Origin: Phycicoccus avicenniae | Lineage (GTDB): Bacteria; Actinomycetota; Actinomycetes; Actinomycetales; Dermatophilaceae | Length of the DNA: 41,883 bases | NCBI RefSeq assembly: GCF_018139485.1 | Contig: NZ_JAGSNF010000016.1 | Location: 1-41,883, forward strand | Direction of reading: 5' to 3' | Shown here: positions 25,005 through 32,984 of the stretch, one piece after another | Layout of the letters: each line of letters opens with the position of its first letter | How positions within the stretch are numbered: position 1 is the first letter of the stretch | Notes under the pieces: model-generated | The model's input: only the letters and a program-made list of their open reading frames with translations | Databases searched by the model: none | What the model was told of the DNA's origin: nothing | Program-made: the position numbers and the translations under genes

Positions 25005-25945
25005 CCCCCGGATCCTAGGAGGTGGTGCCGACGACCCCACAGCCATCCGCCCCCGGCGACGAGCAGGTCCGCCACGACGGCGAGGAACCGGGCGACGACG
25101 ACGACCGCCGTCGCGGCGCCGAACGGCATGAACGTCACGAGCAGCAGGGCGAGCACCCCGTCGCGCACCCCCACCCCCGCGGGGACGAGCACGGACAGCT
25201 GGCCGACCGCCGACGCGAGCGCGAACCCGCACACCGCCGCGACGGCGAGGTCGGCGACGGGGGCGTCGGGCTGCACGGAGCGGACGAGGACGGCGACCCC
25301 GAGCCCCGCCGACACCCAGGCGCCGGTGAACCAGGCGCAGGTGAGCGCCACGGCGCGGCCGCCGAGGGCGTGCTCGAGCGGCTCGCGGCGCAGCACCCGC
25401 AGGCCGAGGCCGACGAGCCGGTTGAGCAGCGGCGGCCACAGCAGCACCGCCCCGACGGCGAGCGCCGCGACCACGGCCCACGCCGTGACGGGCGAGCTGC
25501 CGCGGGCGAGCAGCCGGGGCAGGGCGACGACGCCGAGCAGCCCCCCGCAGAGGATCGCGAGACCGATCGACAGCAGACCGGTGACCGCCATCCGGCGCCG
25601 GGGGACCCCGAGCCGCGCCCCCATCTCGGCCTGCGCGAACACCGTCCACACCGACCCGGGGACGTACTTGCCGAGCTGGCCGACGAAGAAGACGCTCGCC
25701 GCCGGGGGCAGGGCGAGCGGGCTGCCGAGGTCGGCGAGCAGGACCCGCCAGCCGCCGAGGGTCAGCAGCGGCGCCCCCGCCGTGAGGACGAGACCGACGA
25801 CGACGGCGACGGGGCTGATCCGGCCGAGCTCGCTCGAGACCTCCGACCAGTTCCGCGCGAGCGCCCACCCGACCGCGGCGAGGATGACGACGAGCAGCCC
25901 GAAGCGGACGACGTCGACGACGCGGGAGCGGGACACCGGCGTCAC
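25001..25945 (-). CDS. LPG-synthase-TM / AglD-like membrane protein (flippase-like)
   Basis: 314-residue polytopic membrane protein with about eight helices, in the lysylphosphatidylglycerol synthase transmembrane family. Marks are FFVGQLGKYVPGSVWTVFAQAEMGARLGVPRRRMAVTGLL and the late SVLVPAGVGVRDGVLALLL. Members without the soluble synthase domain are often found beside glycosyltransferases and are thought to move or modify lipid-linked sugars. The GTG at 25945 overlaps the stop of the GT4 gene as GTGA; a second GTG at 25936 is possible. Its own stop overlaps the methyltransferase start. Family is confident; transport of a lipid-linked glycan is inferred. Confidence 0.87.
   Translation of the reverse strand: MTPVSRSRVVDVVRFGLLVVILAAVGWALARNWSEVSSELGRISPVAVVVGLVLTAGAPLLTLGGWRVLLADLGSPLALPPAASVFFVGQLGKYVPGSVWTVFAQAEMGARLGVPRRRMAVTGLLSIGLAILCGGLLGVVALPRLLARGSSPVTAWAVVAALAVGAVLLWPPLLNRLVGLGLRVLRREPLEHALGGRAVALTCAWFTGAWVSAGLGVAVLVRSVQPDAPVADLAVAAVCGFALASAVGQLSVLVPAGVGVRDGVLALLLVTFMPFGAATAVVVVARFLAVVADLLVAGGGWLWGRRHHLLGSGG
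25012..25017 (-). promoter_or_regulatory. -10 box (TAGGAT) inside the glycan operon
   Basis: TAGGAT on the minus strand ends 7 bases before the methyltransferase ATG at 25004, inside the last codons of the flippase-like gene. It fits the leaderless pattern seen elsewhere in the window. Confidence 0.4.
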
Positions 25946-27858
25946 TTCCGCCGGAAGGTGAGCCGCAGCACCGCGTACGCCGGGGACCCGCTGCCACCGA
26001 ACGAGGACCGGGCCTGCGCCATCCGCCCGAGGACGTCGCCGTCGACGTCGCCGACGAGGGTCAGCCCGAGGTCGTCGGCCCGCGCGAGGATGCCGCGGAC
26101 GTCGGCCGGGCGGACGGCGAACTCCGGGTCGTCGTCGCCGATCGGGACGGTGAGCAGCAGCAGCCCGCCGGTGCGCAGCGTCCACGACGCCTGCCCGACG
26201 ACGAGGTCGACGTCGGACGCCGTGCACCCGCCGGGGTGCAGCCGGGCGACGACGTCGAGGCTCGCGGTGTCGACGTCGAGCACCTCGACGGCGGCGCGGC
26301 GGCCGGTGAGCTCGAGCTCGACGGGGGCGAAGCCGAGCGCGCGCGTCCAGCGCGAGAAGGGGCTGCCCGACCCGGACTCGTCGACGACGACGGCGGTCCG
26401 CGACCGGTCGTCGAGGACCCGCACGAGGGCCGCGACCGCCCCGAGGGCAGCCCACGCGGCGACGGGGTCCTTGGCGCGCGGCAGCCCGAGGAGACGGGCG
26501 ACCTCCTGGGCGTCGACGGCCTCGGCGTCGACGGTGAGCAGGTCGGTGGCCCGCAGCTCGTCGGGCAGGTCGACCGGGGACAGCTCGAGCACGGGGCCGC
26601 GACGGGCCCGCAGGCCGGCGACCGCGGCCCGCACCCGCGCCACCCGGCCGAGGGGCACGGCGGCCGGCTCGTCGTCGTCCCAGACGGTCGGCGCCGCGGC
26701 GAGGGCCTCGACGGCACCGACGTAGTTGGCCCAGGCCCGGTCGAGGTCGGGCTCGCGCACCCCGTCCGCGAGCGCCGCGACGGCACCCGGTCCCGTGAGA
26801 CGGCGCAGCGCCGTGACGAGGGCGTCCCGGTCCCCCGGCGCCGCGAGCACCCCGTCGACGCCGTCGCGCACCTGGTCCGCGAAGGTCCCGACGCTCGTCG
26901 CGAGCACGGGCAACCCGTGCCGCTGCGCGAGGAGGACGTTCTGCGACGCGGTCGCCGAGCGGTACGGCAGGGCGAGGACGTCGTGGCGGGCCATGAGCCC
27001 GGCGATCCGGTCGGCCGGCACGTAGCCGCCGTGCACCTCGACCCGGCCCCGCAGCCGAGGGTCGGCGGCGAGGTCGCGGACGCGGCGACCGGCCTCCCCC
27101 CACAGCTCTCCGGCGACGGTGAGGGTCACGCCCTCGACCTCGCGGACCGCCTCGACGAGCAGGTCGAGCCCCTTGTAGTCGCGGACGATGCCGAGCGCGA
27201 GGAGGCGGACCGGGCCGTCGTGCGCGGGCCGGTCCACACGTGGGCCTCCCGGCAGGTGCGGCGGCAGGTCGACCTCGCGCACCCGGCGCGCCCCGAGCTC
27301 CGCGGCCAGCCGGGCCTGCTCGCCCGAGTGGACGACGACGGCGTCGGCCGCGGCGAGGAGCGCCCCCACGAGGCGCCGGTCCCCCGGGTGCGGCTCGTGC
27401 GGCAGGACGTTGTGCGCGACGACGACGACGGCGGGCCCGCGGCGGCCGTCCCGTCGACCGGCGCCGGCGGCCCGCAGCAGCGCGAGGTGCGCCGGGACGA
27501 CGGCCGGGACGACGTGGACGAGGACGACGACGTCGACGTCCCGCAGCCGGCGTCCGGTGCGGACCCAGGTGTCCGGGCGGGCCCAGGACAGCACCCGCAT
27601 GCTCCGCGGGTAGGGGGTGACGTCGGGGCTGCCGCCGGGGACCGCCTGCTCGCCCGGGTAGAGGCGGGCCGGGTACAGGTGGCTCCAGGAGACGAGCGCG
27701 ACGTCGTGGCCGGCCTCGGACAGCTCGTGGGCGAGGGTCGTCGTGTGGGCCGCGACCCCGCCCTTGTAGGGGTGGGTCGGGCCGACGAGCGCGACGGAGA
27801 GCGCGGCGTCGGACCCGGGGAGGTCGGACCCGGGGCCGTCCGGCCGGTCCTCAGACAC
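25942..27858 (-). CDS. GT4 glycosyltransferase fused to a methyltransferase-like domain
   Basis: 638 residues. The GT-B part (about 20-385) begins SVALVGPTHPYKGGVAAHTTTLAHELSEAGHDVALVSW and has the donor-domain sequences ALGIVRDYKGLDLLVEAV and the region around MARHDVLALPYRSATASQNVLLAQRHGLPVLATSVGTFADQV, typical of GT4. From about 430 a second domain ends in a strand pattern like a class I methyltransferase (DVDLVVGQASWTLRTGGLLLLTVPIGDDDPEF), but I see no intact glycine-rich SAM motif. The GTG at 27858 overlaps the upstream GT2 gene by 8 bases. It is part of an operon making an unknown membrane glycan. The fusion is seen in sequence; the function of the C-terminal domain is open. Confidence 0.87.
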   Translation of the reverse strand: MSEDRPDGPGSDLPGSDAALSVALVGPTHPYKGGVAAHTTTLAHELSEAGHDVALVSWSHLYPARLYPGEQAVPGGSPDVTPYPRSMRVLSWARPDTWVRTGRRLRDVDVVVLVHVVPAVVPAHLALLRAAGAGRRDGRRGPAVVVVAHNVLPHEPHPGDRRLVGALLAAADAVVVHSGEQARLAAELGARRVREVDLPPHLPGGPRVDRPAHDGPVRLLALGIVRDYKGLDLLVEAVREVEGVTLTVAGELWGEAGRRVRDLAADPRLRGRVEVHGGYVPADRIAGLMARHDVLALPYRSATASQNVLLAQRHGLPVLATSVGTFADQVRDGVDGVLAAPGDRDALVTALRRLTGPGAVAALADGVREPDLDRAWANYVGAVEALAAAPTVWDDDEPAAVPLGRVARVRAAVAGLRARRGPVLELSPVDLPDELRATDLLTVDAEAVDAQEVARLLGLPRAKDPVAAWAALGAVAALVRVLDDRSRTAVVVDESGSGSPFSRWTRALGFAPVELELTGRRAAVEVLDVDTASLDVVARLHPGGCTASDVDLVVGQASWTLRTGGLLLLTVPIGDDDPEFAVRPADVRGILARADDLGLTLVGDVDGDVLGRMAQARSSFGGSGSPAYAVLRLTFRRK

Positions 27859-28933
27859 CGTCGCGGGACCGGACGACGAGGTCGGAGAGCAGGGCGAGCG
27901 AGGCGATCATGATGCCGCTGACGACGAGCAGGACGGTGCTCGCCGGGAAGTAGAACGGGTGGCGCACCATGTCGACGACCGCCTTGACGACGCCGATCGC
28001 GAGCATCCACAGCGCCGGCGGCATGAGCACCTTGAGCGGCTCGAAGTACATGACCATCCGCAGCACCTGGAGGATGTAGCGGTAGGCGTCGCGGACGAAG
28101 TGGAACTTGCTGACCCCGGCGCGCTTGGCGTAGGTCGTCTCGACGTACTTGATGTCGTGCTGGTTGGACAGGAACGCGATCGTGATCGTCGTGACGCAGG
28201 AGAACCCCGCGGGCAGCAGCCGCAGGTAGGGCAGCGAGACGTCGCGCCGGAAGGCCCGTAGCCCGGAGTTCAGGTCGGGGATGCGGGTCTTGGTCAGCCA
28301 CTCGGCGATCTTGCGGATGAGCCACTTCGCCGGGACGCGGGCCCACTTGTGGGTGCCCTCCTCGGTCGTGCGGGCGCCGACGACCTGGTCGTACGTCGGG
28401 TCGTCGCGCAGGGTCCGGACGAGCTCGGGGATGCGCTCGTTCTCGTACGTCATGTCGGCGTCGGTCCACACGACGATCTCGCCGCGGGCCTGCTGGGTGC
28501 CGATCCGCCGGGCCGTCCCGGACCCCCCGTTGCGCCGGAAGGGCAGCACGCGCACGTGCGGGTAGCGGTCCTGGGCGGCGCGCAGGACGGCGAGCGTGTC
28601 GTCGGTCGAGGCGTCGTCGATGCACAGCAGCTCGTAGGTGAGCTCGCTGTCGTCGAGGACCGCCGAGATGCGGTCGATCTCCTCGAGGACGTGGGCACCC
28701 TCGTTGAAGCACGGCAGGACGACCGTGACGTACGGGACGGGTCCGGGGCCCTCGGGGCCGTCCTCGACGACGTAGCCGCCGCTCGTACGCGTCCGCTCGT
28801 TCGACGGCCGCGCCGAGGGGTCGTACCCGCGTCCGGCGAGCTCGCCGACGCGGACGTCGATGCGCTCGGTGGACGCGGCGTGGAGGGCGTCGTGGTCGGC
28901 GCCGGTGTCGCCGGCCTCGGGGTGCTCGTTCAT
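27851..28933 (-). CDS. GT2 glycosyltransferase (polyprenyl-phosphate sugar synthase-like)
   Basis: 360 residues. A polar 65-residue N-terminus leads into a GT-A domain: VTVVLPCFNEGAHVLEEIDRI, LLCIDDASTDDTLAVLRAAQ and the metal-binding DAD in VVWTDADMTYENERI. A membrane-facing part and two C-terminal helices follow (FYFPASTVLLVVSGIMIASLALLSDL). This architecture is that of enzymes loading a sugar onto a polyprenyl phosphate. It is the first gene of a tightly overlapping operon (GT2, GT4 fusion, flippase-like protein, methyltransferase, AlkA). The ATG at 28933 follows a TAGGCT box by 8 bases, with no ribosome binding site. The sugar is unknown. Confidence 0.9.
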   Translation of the reverse strand: MNEHPEAGDTGADHDALHAASTERIDVRVGELAGRGYDPSARPSNERTRTSGGYVVEDGPEGPGPVPYVTVVLPCFNEGAHVLEEIDRISAVLDDSELTYELLCIDDASTDDTLAVLRAAQDRYPHVRVLPFRRNGGSGTARRIGTQQARGEIVVWTDADMTYENERIPELVRTLRDDPTYDQVVGARTTEEGTHKWARVPAKWLIRKIAEWLTKTRIPDLNSGLRAFRRDVSLPYLRLLPAGFSCVTTITIAFLSNQHDIKYVETTYAKRAGVSKFHFVRDAYRYILQVLRMVMYFEPLKVLMPPALWMLAIGVVKAVVDMVRHPFYFPASTVLLVVSGIMIASLALLSDLVVRSRDGV

Positions 28934-28941
28934 CGCCCGCG

Positions 28942-28947
28942 AGCCTA
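28942..28947 (-). promoter_or_regulatory. -10 box (TAGGCT) of the glycan operon
   Basis: TAGGCT on the minus strand lies 8 bases before the ATG at 28933, with no ribosome binding site. The gap to the topoisomerase stop is only 37 bases. Confidence 0.5.
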
Positions 28948-28970
28948 CCGGCGCGCCCCCGGGCCGGGGC

Positions 28971-29975
28971 TCAGGCGCCGTCGACGAGCCGGGCGACGGC
29001 CTTCTCGACCGCGGCCTGCCGGCGGGTCTCGTCCGGGTACCGGCGCCGCAGGGTGCCGGCGATGGTCACCCCGTCCTCGTACCGGTCGAGCACCCGCGGG
29101 TCGATGTACGACGAGCGGGCGATCGTCGGGGTGTTGCCGAGGTATGCGGCGACCTCCTCGACCGCCGCCTTCTCCGCCTGCTTGCGCGAGGCCTTCGTGT
29201 CCCCCGGCTCGTCGGACTCCGCGAGCGCGACGGCGGCGAGGACGGTCGCGTGCCACGTCCGGAAGTCCTTCGCCGTGAGGTCCTCGGCGACCATCTGCGA
29301 GATGTAGTCGTTGACGGCGGCGGCGTCGAGGTCGGCCCAGCGGGCCGTGCCGCGGTAGGCGAGCAGCCGCTTGGAGCCCCCGCGGCGGCGGCGCATGTAG
29401 TTGAGCGACTCGATGACCGCCGGGTCGCTGATCGTGATCGAGTGCTCGACCCCGGACTTGCCGACGAACGAGAAGACGAGGTCCTCACCCCGACGCCGCA
29501 CGTGGCGACGCTCGAGGGTCGTGAGGCCGAAGGAGCCGTTGGAGTCGGCGTAGGCGTCGGACCCGATCCGGAAGTAGCCGAGGTCGAGCAGCCGGGTCGC
29601 GGTCGCGGCGGCCCGGGCGAGCGGCATGCCCTCTCCCGCGAGGTCGGTGACGATGCGCTCGCGCGCCCGCGCCAGCCGGGCCCCCGCGAGGACGACCCGG
29701 TCGAACTTCAGCTCGTCCCGCTTGGCCCGCCACTCGGGGTGGTAGAGGTACTGGCGCCGGCCCGCGGCGTCGGTGCCGACCGCCTGGATGTGACCGGTGG
29801 GGTACGGGCAGATCCACACGTCCTCCCAGGCCGGGGGGATCGCGAGCGCCTTGACCCGGGCGACGTCCTCCGCCGGCAGCCGCTCCCCGCCCGCGTCCCG
29901 GTACGAGAAGTGCCTGCCGGCCCGGCGCCGGGTCCACCCGGCCGACCGCGGGGACACCCGTCGCAACCTCGCCAT
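28971..29975 (-). CDS. DNA topoisomerase IB
   Basis: 334-residue type IB topoisomerase of the poxvirus-like bacterial group, which relaxes supercoils through a 3'-phosphotyrosine link. All five catalytic residues are visible: R136 (YFRIGSD), K173 (FVGKSG), R239 and H242 (DFRTWHATV), and Y290 (ARSSYIDPRV). The N-terminal DNA-binding part contains IPPAWEDVWICPYPTGHIQAVGTDAAGRRQYLYHPEWR. The ATG at 29975 is 6 bases after a TAGAGT box and has no ribosome binding site. It is divergent from the inositol-phosphatase-like gene. Length is normal for the family and nothing is missing. Confidence 0.95.
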   Translation of the reverse strand: MARLRRVSPRSAGWTRRRAGRHFSYRDAGGERLPAEDVARVKALAIPPAWEDVWICPYPTGHIQAVGTDAAGRRQYLYHPEWRAKRDELKFDRVVLAGARLARARERIVTDLAGEGMPLARAAATATRLLDLGYFRIGSDAYADSNGSFGLTTLERRHVRRRGEDLVFSFVGKSGVEHSITISDPAVIESLNYMRRRRGGSKRLLAYRGTARWADLDAAAVNDYISQMVAEDLTAKDFRTWHATVLAAVALAESDEPGDTKASRKQAEKAAVEEVAAYLGNTPTIARSSYIDPRVLDRYEDGVTIAGTLRRRYPDETRRQAAVEKAVARLVDGA

Positions 29976-29981
29976 GCCCGC

Positions 29982-29987
29982 ACTCTA
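29982..29987 (-). promoter_or_regulatory. -10 box (TAGAGT) of topoisomerase IB
   Basis: TAGAGT on the minus strand is followed by 6 bases and the ATG at 29975. It fits the leaderless pattern. Confidence 0.5.
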
Positions 29988-30077
29988 GACAGTGACCGGC
30001 GCCGTGACCTGCACGGACGCCGACCCTCGACGACCAGCGGGTTTGGTGCTGCTCGCCGCGTGTGGAAGCGTTGAGGC

Positions 30078-30875
30078 ATGTCCGGGCTCTCGACCGACAC
30101 CGTCTCCGACCTGCTCCGCGAGGTCGCCGCCGCGGTCATCACCCCTCGATTCCGCTCGCTCGACGACGACGAGGTGATGGAGAAGAACCCCGGCGACCTC
30201 GTCACCGTCGCCGACCGCGAGGCCGAGGAGCTCATCACCGGCCGCCTCCTCGCGGCCTACCCCGACGCCGTCGTCCTCGGCGAGGAGGCCTACGCCGCGG
30301 ACCGCGGACTCATGGACCGCTACCTCGCGGCCGAGCACGCGTTCACCGTCGACCCCGTCGACGGGACGAAGAACTTCGTCAACGGCTCCCCCGACCACGC
30401 CGTCATGGTCGCCGAGGTCGTCGGCGGCGAGACCGTCCGCTCCTGGATCCACCAGCCCGCGCACGGGGTGACCTGGACCGCCGAGCGCGGCGCCGGCACC
30501 CGGCGGGACGGCGAGCCGGTGACGACTACCCCGGTCGACGCGGGCACCACCCCGCGCGGGGTCACCTCGGCCTGGGCCCTCAAGGGCCACACCCTCGACG
30601 GGCTCGCCCCGATGGGCCTGTCCTGGGTGTGCTGCGGGGTCGACTACCCCCGCCTGCTCGAGGGGGCGACCGACTACATCGTGTACTCCCGCTCCAACCC
30701 GTGGGACCACGCGCCGGGCACGCTCATGGTCACCGAGGCCGGCGGCTGCGTCGCGCACCCCGACGGCACGCGCTACTCGCCGCGCTCGCTGCGGCCCGGG
30801 CTCGTCGTCGGGGTCGACCCGCACACGTGCGGGGCGGTCCAGCGCCGCGTCGAGGAGCACTTCACCCGCGACTGA
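30078..30875 (+). CDS. Inositol monophosphatase family protein
   Basis: 265-residue lithium-sensitive-type phosphatase. Metal-binding motifs are GEEAY (68-72), VDPVDGTKNFVNGSPDHAV (D92, D95) and NPWDHAPGTLMVTEAGG (D210). The PD...A and TVADREAEELI segments are typical. Substrates in this family include inositol-1-P, histidinol-P and nucleotides; the sequence does not decide. The ATG at 30078 gives a normal N-terminus, although no clear ribosome binding site or -10 box is seen in the 102-base divergent gap. The stop is followed by a GACCCGGCCGGGTC palindrome (30874-30887) before the convergent membrane-protein gene. Confidence 0.92.
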   Translation: MSGLSTDTVSDLLREVAAAVITPRFRSLDDDEVMEKNPGDLVTVADREAEELITGRLLAAYPDAVVLGEEAYAADRGLMDRYLAAEHAFTVDPVDGTKNFVNGSPDHAVMVAEVVGGETVRSWIHQPAHGVTWTAERGAGTRRDGEPVTTTPVDAGTTPRGVTSAWALKGHTLDGLAPMGLSWVCCGVDYPRLLEGATDYIVYSRSNPWDHAPGTLMVTEAGGCVAHPDGTRYSPRSLRPGLVVGVDPHTCGAVQRRVEEHFTRD

Positions 30876-30898
30876 CCCGGCCGGGTCGGCACCGTCGC

Positions 30899-32947
30899 TC
30901 AGCCGGCGGGGACGTCGGCGACCGACACCCGGATGCCGCCGACGTCGAACCGCCGCGGCGGCCGGTCGAGGGCGTGCTCCTCCTCGGGGAAGCGGATGTC
31001 GACGACCTCGCGCGGGTCGAGGCCGATCTCCTCGACCGCCTCCGGACCGTCGGCGGCGAGGACGACGAGCGAGCGGCCCTGCGCCGCCGCCCCGCGCGCC
31101 ACCTCGTCGACGACGGCGCGCAGCCGCTCGGGGTCCTCGCGCACCGGGGTCGTCGCGACCGCGAAGGGGGTCCCGCACATGCCGCGGACGACCTGCGGCC
31201 ACTCCGAGGACGCCCGTCCGTCGATCCCGAGGACGACGTCGTCCGGGTCGAGCACGGCGCAGACCTCGTCGACGGCGGCGAGCGAGCCGCGCTCGACCCC
31301 GACGCCGCGGAACGGCCACGACGCGAGCCCGGCCGGCACCCCGAGCCCGAGGACGACGACCGCGGCGACGAGCGGACGGGCCCACGGCCGGCCCTCGCGG
31401 GCGACCCGGTCGCCTGCCCACCGCCCGGCGACGACGACGAGGAGGACGACGAACGGCAGCGCGACGAGCAGCCGCCGGTCCGCCCACGGGTGGTCGGGGG
31501 TGATGCCCGGGCGCAGCAGGGTGAGCAGAGTCGAGCCCGCGGCGAGCACGAGCGGCGCCGCCCACGGGACGAGGTCGCCGTCCGCGAGCCGCGTGAGCAT
31601 CGCCCGCAGGACGAGGGCGAGCGCGAGCAGCGCGACGACGAGGGCCGCCCAGCCGACGTACCACGACAGCCAGTCGACGGTGTGCTCGGCGTAGGTGCGT
31701 CCGCCGTCGACCGGCAGGCCCTGGCGCCGCTGCATGCCGGCCACGTACCGCGCCCCGGGGTCGTCCGGGTCCTGCCGGACGGTGAGCCACCACGGCCGGG
31801 ACCACAGGACGAGGCCCGCGAGCACGGTGAGCCCGGCGACGACGTCGGGGGCCCGGCGGACGAGCCCCGCGGGCAGGCGGCGGCCCCGCCGCCAGAGCCG
31901 CACCCCGGCCCCGGACACGGCCGCGACGACGACCACCATCGCGACGAGCGGCAGGAGGCTCGCGTGGATGTCGCCGAGGTAGCGGAAGGACAGGCCCCAG
32001 CCCAGCCCGTACGCGACGACCGTGGAGGCCACGAGCCCGGCGAGGGCGGGCCGGGCCCACGCCCGGCCGAGCGCGACGGCGACCGCGAGGACCGGCAGCA
32101 GGAGCATCACCTCGCGCAGCGCGTCGACCCGCGCGACGCCGGTCCCGCCGACGAGCAGGCCGCCCACGAGGGCGAGCCGTCCGGCCGTCCGGTCGCCGCC
32201 GTCCCGCCCGGCGGCGAGGACGAGCGCGAGGAGACCCCCGACGAGCGTGAGCAGCGCCAGCTGCTCGGAGTACGTGCCGCGGGCGACGTTGAGGACCGGG
32301 AAGAGCAGCCCCGTGAGGCCTGCCGCGGCCACCCCCCACCACGGCCGGGTGAGGTGGGCCGCGAGCAGCCCGAGGAGCATGAGGACGAGGGCCATCGCCA
32401 CGGCCGGCAGCAGCATCGCGGCCTCGGGGCCCCCGGCGAGGACGCCGTAGCCGTACACCGTCGCCGGCGCCATGAGGAACTGCGGCTGGATCGCCGGGTC
32501 CGCGGCCGACCCGACCTGGTAGAACGCGGCGCTCGCGAGGGTGAGGTCGCCCGAGCGCAGCAGGTCCGGGCCCCCGAACACCGAGACGTCGACCGGGACG
32601 ACGCGCTCTCCGGTCGCCGCGAGGGACACCGCGGCCTGGAGGTTGCTCGCGGCGTCCCGCCGGGGCATCACGTGCTCGGAGTGGGTCGCCGCGGCGTACC
32701 CCGCGAACCCGAGGCAGACGACGACGAGGCCCGCGGCCGGCCCCCGACCGAGTGCGACCCCGGGCAGGCCGCGGACGGCGACGGCGGCCGCGACGAGGAC
32801 GAGCAGGCCCACCGGCCAGGCCACCCACGGCGTCCACCAGCCCACCCACGCCAGCAGCCCGGCGGCGACGCTCGTGCCGGCGAGCCAGAGCCCGGCAGCC
32901 AGACCCGTCCGGGTCAGCGGGGCGCCGACGCTCACGGACCGGGTCAT
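30899..32947 (-). CDS. Large polytopic membrane protein, possibly a GT-C type transferase
   Basis: 682 residues with about 12-14 hydrophobic helices (roughly 10-560) and a soluble C-terminal domain of about 110 residues (DEVCAVLDPDDVVLGIDGRASSEW to the end). An acidic first loop (HSEHVMPRRDAASNLQAAVSL), helices of GT-C spacing and a C-terminal extracytoplasmic domain resemble mannosyl- or arabinosyl-transferase-like GT-C proteins. I see no diagnostic family motif, so this is a resemblance only. The ATG at 32947 lies 7 bases after a TAGGCT box and has no ribosome binding site. It is divergent from the TIGR03089 gene across 37 bases. Confidence 0.8.
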   Translation of the reverse strand: MTRSVSVGAPLTRTGLAAGLWLAGTSVAAGLLAWVGWWTPWVAWPVGLLVLVAAAVAVRGLPGVALGRGPAAGLVVVCLGFAGYAAATHSEHVMPRRDAASNLQAAVSLAATGERVVPVDVSVFGGPDLLRSGDLTLASAAFYQVGSAADPAIQPQFLMAPATVYGYGVLAGGPEAAMLLPAVAMALVLMLLGLLAAHLTRPWWGVAAAGLTGLLFPVLNVARGTYSEQLALLTLVGGLLALVLAAGRDGGDRTAGRLALVGGLLVGGTGVARVDALREVMLLLPVLAVAVALGRAWARPALAGLVASTVVAYGLGWGLSFRYLGDIHASLLPLVAMVVVVAAVSGAGVRLWRRGRRLPAGLVRRAPDVVAGLTVLAGLVLWSRPWWLTVRQDPDDPGARYVAGMQRRQGLPVDGGRTYAEHTVDWLSWYVGWAALVVALLALALVLRAMLTRLADGDLVPWAAPLVLAAGSTLLTLLRPGITPDHPWADRRLLVALPFVVLLVVVAGRWAGDRVAREGRPWARPLVAAVVVLGLGVPAGLASWPFRGVGVERGSLAAVDEVCAVLDPDDVVLGIDGRASSEWPQVVRGMCGTPFAVATTPVREDPERLRAVVDEVARGAAAQGRSLVVLAADGPEAVEEIGLDPREVVDIRFPEEEHALDRPPRRFDVGGIRVSVADVPAG

Positions 32948-32954
32948 GGCGGCG

Positions 32955-32960
32955 AGCCTA
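32955..32960 (-). promoter_or_regulatory. -10 box (TAGGCT) of the large membrane protein gene
   Basis: TAGGCT on the minus strand ends 7 bases before the ATG at 32947. It sits 11 bases from the oppositely oriented box at 32972-32977. Confidence 0.55.
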
Positions 32961-32971
32961 GCCAGCCGGGG

Positions 32972-32977
32972 TACGGT
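32972..32977 (+). promoter_or_regulatory. -10 box (TACGGT) of the TIGR03089 gene
   Basis: TACGGT is followed by 7 bases and the ATG at 32985, with no ribosome binding site. The region where its -35 contact would fall overlaps the start of the divergent transcript. Confidence 0.55.
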
Positions 32978-32984
32978 GCGGACG

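Noticed and set aside
30874-30887. Perfect palindrome GACCCGGCCGGGTC after the inositol-phosphatase-like gene
   Set aside because: It could be a small terminator between convergent genes, but it overlaps the stop codon, the stem is short (5 bp with a 4-base loop), and such palindromes are common at this GC content.
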